DNA of 63,801 nt from positions 1 through 63,801 of the forward strand of contig NZ_JADPKS010000052.1 of the NCBI RefSeq assembly GCF_023074175.1, read 5' to 3'. Below are positions 60,511 to 63,801 of this stretch, one piece after another (position 1 is the stretch's first letter; every line of letters starts with the position of its first letter). This stretch comes from Bradyrhizobium sp. 139 (GTDB lineage: Bacteria; Pseudomonadota; Alphaproteobacteria; Rhizobiales; Xanthobacteraceae). Below the pieces are notes generated by a model. It saw only the letters and a list, made by a program, of their open reading frames with translations. It was not told where the DNA came from and did not search any database. Made by a program: the position numbers and the translations under genes.

Positions 60511-61329
60511 TCAGGGCAAGGGACGATTTCGAAAATGCGCGACGATGCCCGCATGACGATCGCGACCCGCTGCCACCAGCACTCCGTGCGTGACTTCCCG
60601 GCGGTTATAGAGGATGGGATCTCCGGAGAGGTCGCTCATCCTACCATCCGCTTCCTGCACGATCAAATCGGCCGCCGCAAGGTCCCAATCATGGCTGTTG
60701 CCCCCCGCAAAAGCCGCATCCAGCACGCCATCGGCGACCCGGCAGAGCCGCAGCGCGAGCGAGCCGATTCGCGGATGCAGCTTGATGTCGCCACCGGCGG
60801 CATTGAGTCGCTCGACCATCGGCTTCGGGCCGGCGACGCGGGAAAAGTCGAGCACAGATCCGCCCGCCGCCCGCACGGCTTTGCCGTTGAGCGTCGTGCC
60901 CTGCCCGCGGACCGCGAAGAAGAACTCGTCGCTCGTGGGCGCGAACACCGCAGCCAGCACCGGCGAAGCATCCTCGACCAGCGCGACGCTGACGCACCAT
61001 TCGTCATGGCCGCCCAGATAATTGCGCGTGCCGTCGATGGGATCGACCACCCAAGTCAGCCGCCGCGACAGCCGCACCTCGTCGTCGGCGCTCTCCTCGG
61101 ACAGCCAGCCATAATCGGGCCTCGCAGTGCGCAGGCGCGCTTCGAGCAGGTCGTTGACGGCGATGTCGGCTTCCGACACCGGCGAGGACGCGCCCTTGGT
61201 CCACTTCCTCAATTCGGTGCGGAACATCGATTGCGCGAGCGCGCCGGCTTCCCGCACCGTGTCTTGCAGCAGCGCCGCGTCGCGCGTCAGGATGGTTTCG
61301 TCTGTTGAATTCGCGTCAGCGGCCGCCAA
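60511..61329 (-). CDS. 3'(2'),5'-bisphosphate nucleotidase/inositol-phosphatase family protein (CysQ-like)
   Basis: The 272-residue protein has the lithium-sensitive phosphatase motifs: Glu in WLSEESADDEV, WVVDPIDGTRNYLGGHDEWC and the C-terminal GGNSHDWDLAAADLIVQEAD. Members dephosphorylate PAP or inositol phosphates; neighbours do not decide. CysQ is the usual annotation in Rhizobiales. It overlaps the pmbA stop by 14 bases and precedes the lipid A run. Confidence 0.9.
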   Translation of the reverse strand: MAAADANSTDETILTRDAALLQDTVREAGALAQSMFRTELRKWTKGASSPVSEADIAVNDLLEARLRTARPDYGWLSEESADDEVRLSRRLTWVVDPIDGTRNYLGGHDEWCVSVALVEDASPVLAAVFAPTSDEFFFAVRGQGTTLNGKAVRAAGGSVLDFSRVAGPKPMVERLNAAGGDIKLHPRIGSLALRLCRVADGVLDAAFAGGNSHDWDLAAADLIVQEADGRMSDLSGDPILYNRREVTHGVLVAAGRDRHAGIVAHFRNRPLP

Positions 61330-62707
61330 GCGTTAAACCCTCGATGCGCACCGTCGGCGCATTGATGCCGTAGCGGAACGCGAGATTGTTCGCCGGCTGC
61401 ATCGACTTGAAGATCTCGAACAGATGGCCTGCGATCGTCACCTCGCTGACCGGATAGGTCAGCTCCCCATTCTCGATCCAGAAGCCGGAGGCGCCGCGGC
61501 TGTAATCGCCGGTGACGCCGTTGACGCCCGAGCCGATCAGATCGGTGACGTAGAAGCCCTGCTTGATGTCGGCGATCAGCTCGGCCGGCGTCGGCGTGCC
61601 GGCTTCGAGATGCAGATTGTACGGTCCCGGCGAGGGCGAAGACGAGACGCCGCGATGGGCGTGGCCGGTGGTCGTCATCCCCAGCTCGCGCGCGGTCGCG
61701 CAGTCGAGCAGCCAGGTCGTGAGCACGCCCTCGTCGATCAGCGCGATTTTCTTCACCGCGACGCCTTCGGCATCGAAGGTCTGCGAGCGCAGGCCGCGCT
61801 TGCGCAGGGGATCGTCGACGATGCGGATGTTCTTTGCAAAGAGCTGCTGGCCGAGCTTGTCTTTTAGAAAGCTGGTCTTGCGTGCGATCGAGGCGCCGTT
61901 GATGGCGCCGACGATATGGCCGACCAGCGAGCCCGCAACGCGTGGATCGAACACAACCGGCACCTTGCAGGTCTCGACCTTGCGCGGATTGGAACGCGCC
62001 ACGGTGCGCTCGCCGGCGGAACGGCCGACGATGTCCGGCGACAAGAGATCGGCACCGTGCGGCGCCGACGTGAAGTCGTAATCGCGCTCCATGCCGGTGC
62101 CTTCGCCTGAGATCGCGGTGGCGGAAATGCCCTGGCTCGAGCGCAGGTAAGAGCCATGGAAGCCGGTGCTGGTGACGAGCACCATGCCGCCCATGCCGGC
62201 GGAGGCGGAGGCGCCGCCGGATTTGGTCACGCCCTTTACGGCAAGTGCTGCGGCCTCGGCTTCGAGCGCACGGCGCTCGAGCTCGGCGGTTGCGGGCACG
62301 TCGGGATCGAGCAGATCGAGATCGGGGAAATCGCGCGCGAGCAGCGCGGGATCGGCTAGGCCGACATATTTGTCATTGGGCGCGACGCGTGCCATCGCAA
62401 CCGCGCGCTCGGCAAGCTTGGTCACGGCATCGCCGCTGGCGTCGTTGGTCGAGACCACCGCCTGGCGCTGGCCGACCAGCACGCGCAGGCCGACATCGTC
62501 GCCCTCGGACCGTTCGGATTCCTCGACCCGCCCGTCGCGCACCTCGACGCCTTGCGAGATGCCGCGCACAGCGACCGCATCGGCCGCATCGGCACCGGCG
62601 CGCTTGGCGGCCTCGACGAGCCGCTGTGCGAGATCGGAGAGCGCGGACTGATCGAACAGGTCGCGATTGGCTTTGGGCGAAAGCGTCGAGCTTGGTGAAG
62701 GGTTCAC
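61316..62707 (-). CDS. pmbA: TldD/PmbA family protein (PmbA-like)
   Basis: PmbA (TldE) partners TldD, the metallopeptidase that matures microcin B17 and degrades CcdA. The 463-residue protein has DVGLRVLVGQRQAVVSTND, a middle domain with TGFHGSYLRSSQG, VVFDPRVAGSLVGHIVGAIN and GVNGVTGDYSRGASGFWIEN near the end. PmbA itself lacks the HExxxH zinc motif, and none is seen here. tldD is not in the window. First gene of the minus-strand run to lpxK. Confidence 0.93.
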   Translation of the reverse strand: MNPSPSSTLSPKANRDLFDQSALSDLAQRLVEAAKRAGADAADAVAVRGISQGVEVRDGRVEESERSEGDDVGLRVLVGQRQAVVSTNDASGDAVTKLAERAVAMARVAPNDKYVGLADPALLARDFPDLDLLDPDVPATAELERRALEAEAAALAVKGVTKSGGASASAGMGGMVLVTSTGFHGSYLRSSQGISATAISGEGTGMERDYDFTSAPHGADLLSPDIVGRSAGERTVARSNPRKVETCKVPVVFDPRVAGSLVGHIVGAINGASIARKTSFLKDKLGQQLFAKNIRIVDDPLRKRGLRSQTFDAEGVAVKKIALIDEGVLTTWLLDCATARELGMTTTGHAHRGVSSSPSPGPYNLHLEAGTPTPAELIADIKQGFYVTDLIGSGVNGVTGDYSRGASGFWIENGELTYPVSEVTIAGHLFEIFKSMQPANNLAFRYGINAPTVRIEGLTLGGR

Positions 62708-62983
62708 AAACGAAATCCTGTTGCGGCGGGAGGTTTCGGGGCGATACCGGCCCTGAACACCAGATGTGCCCGATTGGCGCGGACTTCAAGCAGTTTCAGC
62801 CCGCAAAAAGCTCAGATTCGCAGGCCGCGCGCAACGTCTCGTCAATCATGCGCGCCAAGGTCTTGTCAATCATGCGCGGCGGTGACGCTCGATTAACCAG
62901 CCTTTTTAAGCGGTTTCGGCAACGGCCGCGCTAAGGTCCTCGCATCGACCGGGAACATAATCCCGGCGGGGAGAACTAAGGCC
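62708..62983. other. Divergent intergenic region of pmbA and the DUF6101 gene
   Basis: No gene is visible. A 14-bp sequence GTCAATCATGCGCG occurs twice, 24 bases apart (62841-62854 and 62865-62878). The plus-strand gene is preceded by GGGGAGAAC. Confidence 0.5.
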
Positions 62984-63502
62984 GTGAGGCGTCAAACAGC
63001 AACATGCGGGATCGCTCCCGCCGGGTCGAGCCGCAGCTTGCGGCTCGACCCTCTTTCCCTTCCGGTCCGCTTCGATGCGCACGATCCGCGCGCCGACGGA
63101 TGCACCAGGCAGATCGAGCTTCATCGCGAGCGCGTCGTGCTGCGCCGTGCCGTCCGCGGCATGCAGATGGCGATCAACGTCCGCGTCAGCGACTTCATCG
63201 GGGTCGCGTTGCGTGGCAACGACGAGGCGCAGACCCTCGTTCTCGTGCATCGCGATCCCTCGCTTTCCGTTCCGCTGCTGGTCAGCGCCGATGGCAAGGA
63301 GCTCACCGAGGCCTGGGCGATCTGGAGCGAGCTCTTCGCGCTTCCGCAGCTCGACGAAGGTGCCCGCAAGCCCGCACCGCGCCGTCGCCGCTGCAACGCG
63401 ATCCGCGCCCGCCGTCCGAAATTTTTGATGCGCCGCCGCGCCGGCATCGCGCGTGAGCTCTCCGTTCACCGCAACGAACGCGAGATCATCGCGCGGAATT
63501 GA
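62984..63502 (+). CDS. DUF6101 family protein
   Basis: The 172-residue protein has an N-terminal LRLDPLSLPVRFDAHDPRAD, a central beta-rich domain (RVVLRRAVRGMQMAINVRVS; FIGVALRGNDEAQTLVLVHR) and a basic C-terminus (RRRRCNAIRARRPKFLMRRR). This matches the DUF6101 proteins of bradyrhizobia. The start is GTG after GGGGAGAAC. Function unknown; the basic tail suggests an acidic or nucleic acid partner. Confidence 0.85.
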   Translation: MRRQTATCGIAPAGSSRSLRLDPLSLPVRFDAHDPRADGCTRQIELHRERVVLRRAVRGMQMAINVRVSDFIGVALRGNDEAQTLVLVHRDPSLSVPLLVSADGKELTEAWAIWSELFALPQLDEGARKPAPRRRRCNAIRARRPKFLMRRRAGIARELSVHRNEREIIARN

Positions 63503-63520
63503 GCGGGATTTCGTAGGTTA

Positions 63521-63613
63521 TGTAGGGTGGGCAAAGCGGAAAGCGTGCCCACCTCTTCTCTCGCAATCGTGGAAAGATGGTGGGCACAGCGCAAGAGCGC
63601 CTCTGCCCACCCT
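63521..63613. repeat. Dispersed palindromic repeat, class A
   Basis: GTAGGGTGGGCAAAGCGGAA and the arm AGAGCGCCTCTGCCCACCCT form the palindrome. It overlaps the inner edge of the right copy of the 91-bp inverted repeat. Confidence 0.8.
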
Positions 63614-63694
63614 CATATGGGGATTTGTAAGTCAAGCCTGTTCGATCTGTCCGGGTAAGGGACTTACGATAGGAGGGCGGCGCGCGGAGCCATG
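63604..63694. repeat. 91-bp inverted repeat, right copy
   Basis: The exact reverse complement of 1-91. Beyond 63694 the sequence continues for about 107 bases without a visible gene. AGGAGGGCGG lies shortly before an ATG at 63692, which could start a short frame of about 33 codons of no recognisable kind. Confidence 0.95.
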
Positions 63695-63801
63695 CGTAGC
63701 GCAGCGCGACGACCGTGTTCCGGGCGAGGATTGGCTTCCGAAGTTTTCTGCAGCTCACTGCATCACCTCATATCCGGTCGGATCGTTTGATCCGTACCCA
63801 C

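Noticed and set aside
63692..63801. A new gene starting after the right inverted repeat
   Set aside because: The frame after the ATG ends after about 33 codons and shows no family resemblance; the AGGAGGG site alone is not enough.

Overview
The window is chromosomal DNA from a GC-rich alphaproteobacterium, most likely Bradyrhizobium or a very close relative. The grounds are the gene set and order, the RibH2-type lumazine synthase behind an FMN riboswitch, a fluoroacetate dehalogenase whose key residues fall at the positions I recall for Rhodopseudomonas palustris RPA1163, and the many short palindromic intergenic repeats typical of that genus. No rRNA, tRNA or CRISPR array was seen.

Layout. 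1-6.1 kb: ribH2 (FMN riboswitch), a YbjN-like protein, proC, a FlK-type hotdog thioesterase, a tautomerase, hisS and a DUF2314 protein. 6.3-10.4 kb: ilvE, divergent from a MarR regulator, an OmpR-type response regulator and a histidine kinase that overlap or nearly abut. 10.5-15.0 kb: small exported proteins, RNase T2, rlmJ, a cold shock protein and an outer-membrane beta-barrel. 15.3-24.1 kb: uvrC, pgsA, moaD, moaE, prmB-like, two membrane proteins, a degenerate EAL protein and a HAD hydrolase, all on the plus strand. 24.3-33.9 kb: a CheY-like receiver, ribF, ileS, lspA, a secreted protein, an M16 protease pair and arfB. 34.0-37.6 kb: a putative periplasmic dehydrogenase cluster (cytochrome c, glyoxalase-like protein, Tat-exported small subunit, GMC flavoprotein). 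37.8-46.0 kb: an RHH protein, mutL, rsmD, a pseudouridine synthase with a very long Arg/Asp/Gly-rich arm, tadA, fluoroacetate dehalogenase and purD.

46.1-49.75 kb is an accessory island with lower GC in places. It holds a broken phage terminase, a Rap1a/Tai-like secreted protein, a HEPN-like protein, a HARE-HTH-like protein and a small membrane protein. Related dispersed repeats in opposite orientation flank it. 49.8-55.7 kb: a membrane protein with its winged-helix regulator, a tandem palindrome cluster, two alpha/beta hydrolases (one with an apparent N-terminal frameshift, one without its nucleophile), xseA and a DUF2093 protein. 55.7-63.5 kb: a PsiF-like protein, then a mini-insertion whose left edge carries a second copy of the 3' end of lpxK, then lpxK, waaA, a DUF374 acyltransferase, DUF4170, a cysQ-like phosphatase and pmbA on the minus strand, and a DUF6101 protein on the plus strand.

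The window begins and ends with a perfect 91-bp inverted repeat (1-91 and 63604-63694), each copy next to the same class of dispersed palindrome. Most genes are housekeeping. The unusual material is the island, the lpxK 3'-end duplication, the FlK-like/fluoroacetate dehalogenase pair and several degenerate enzymes.
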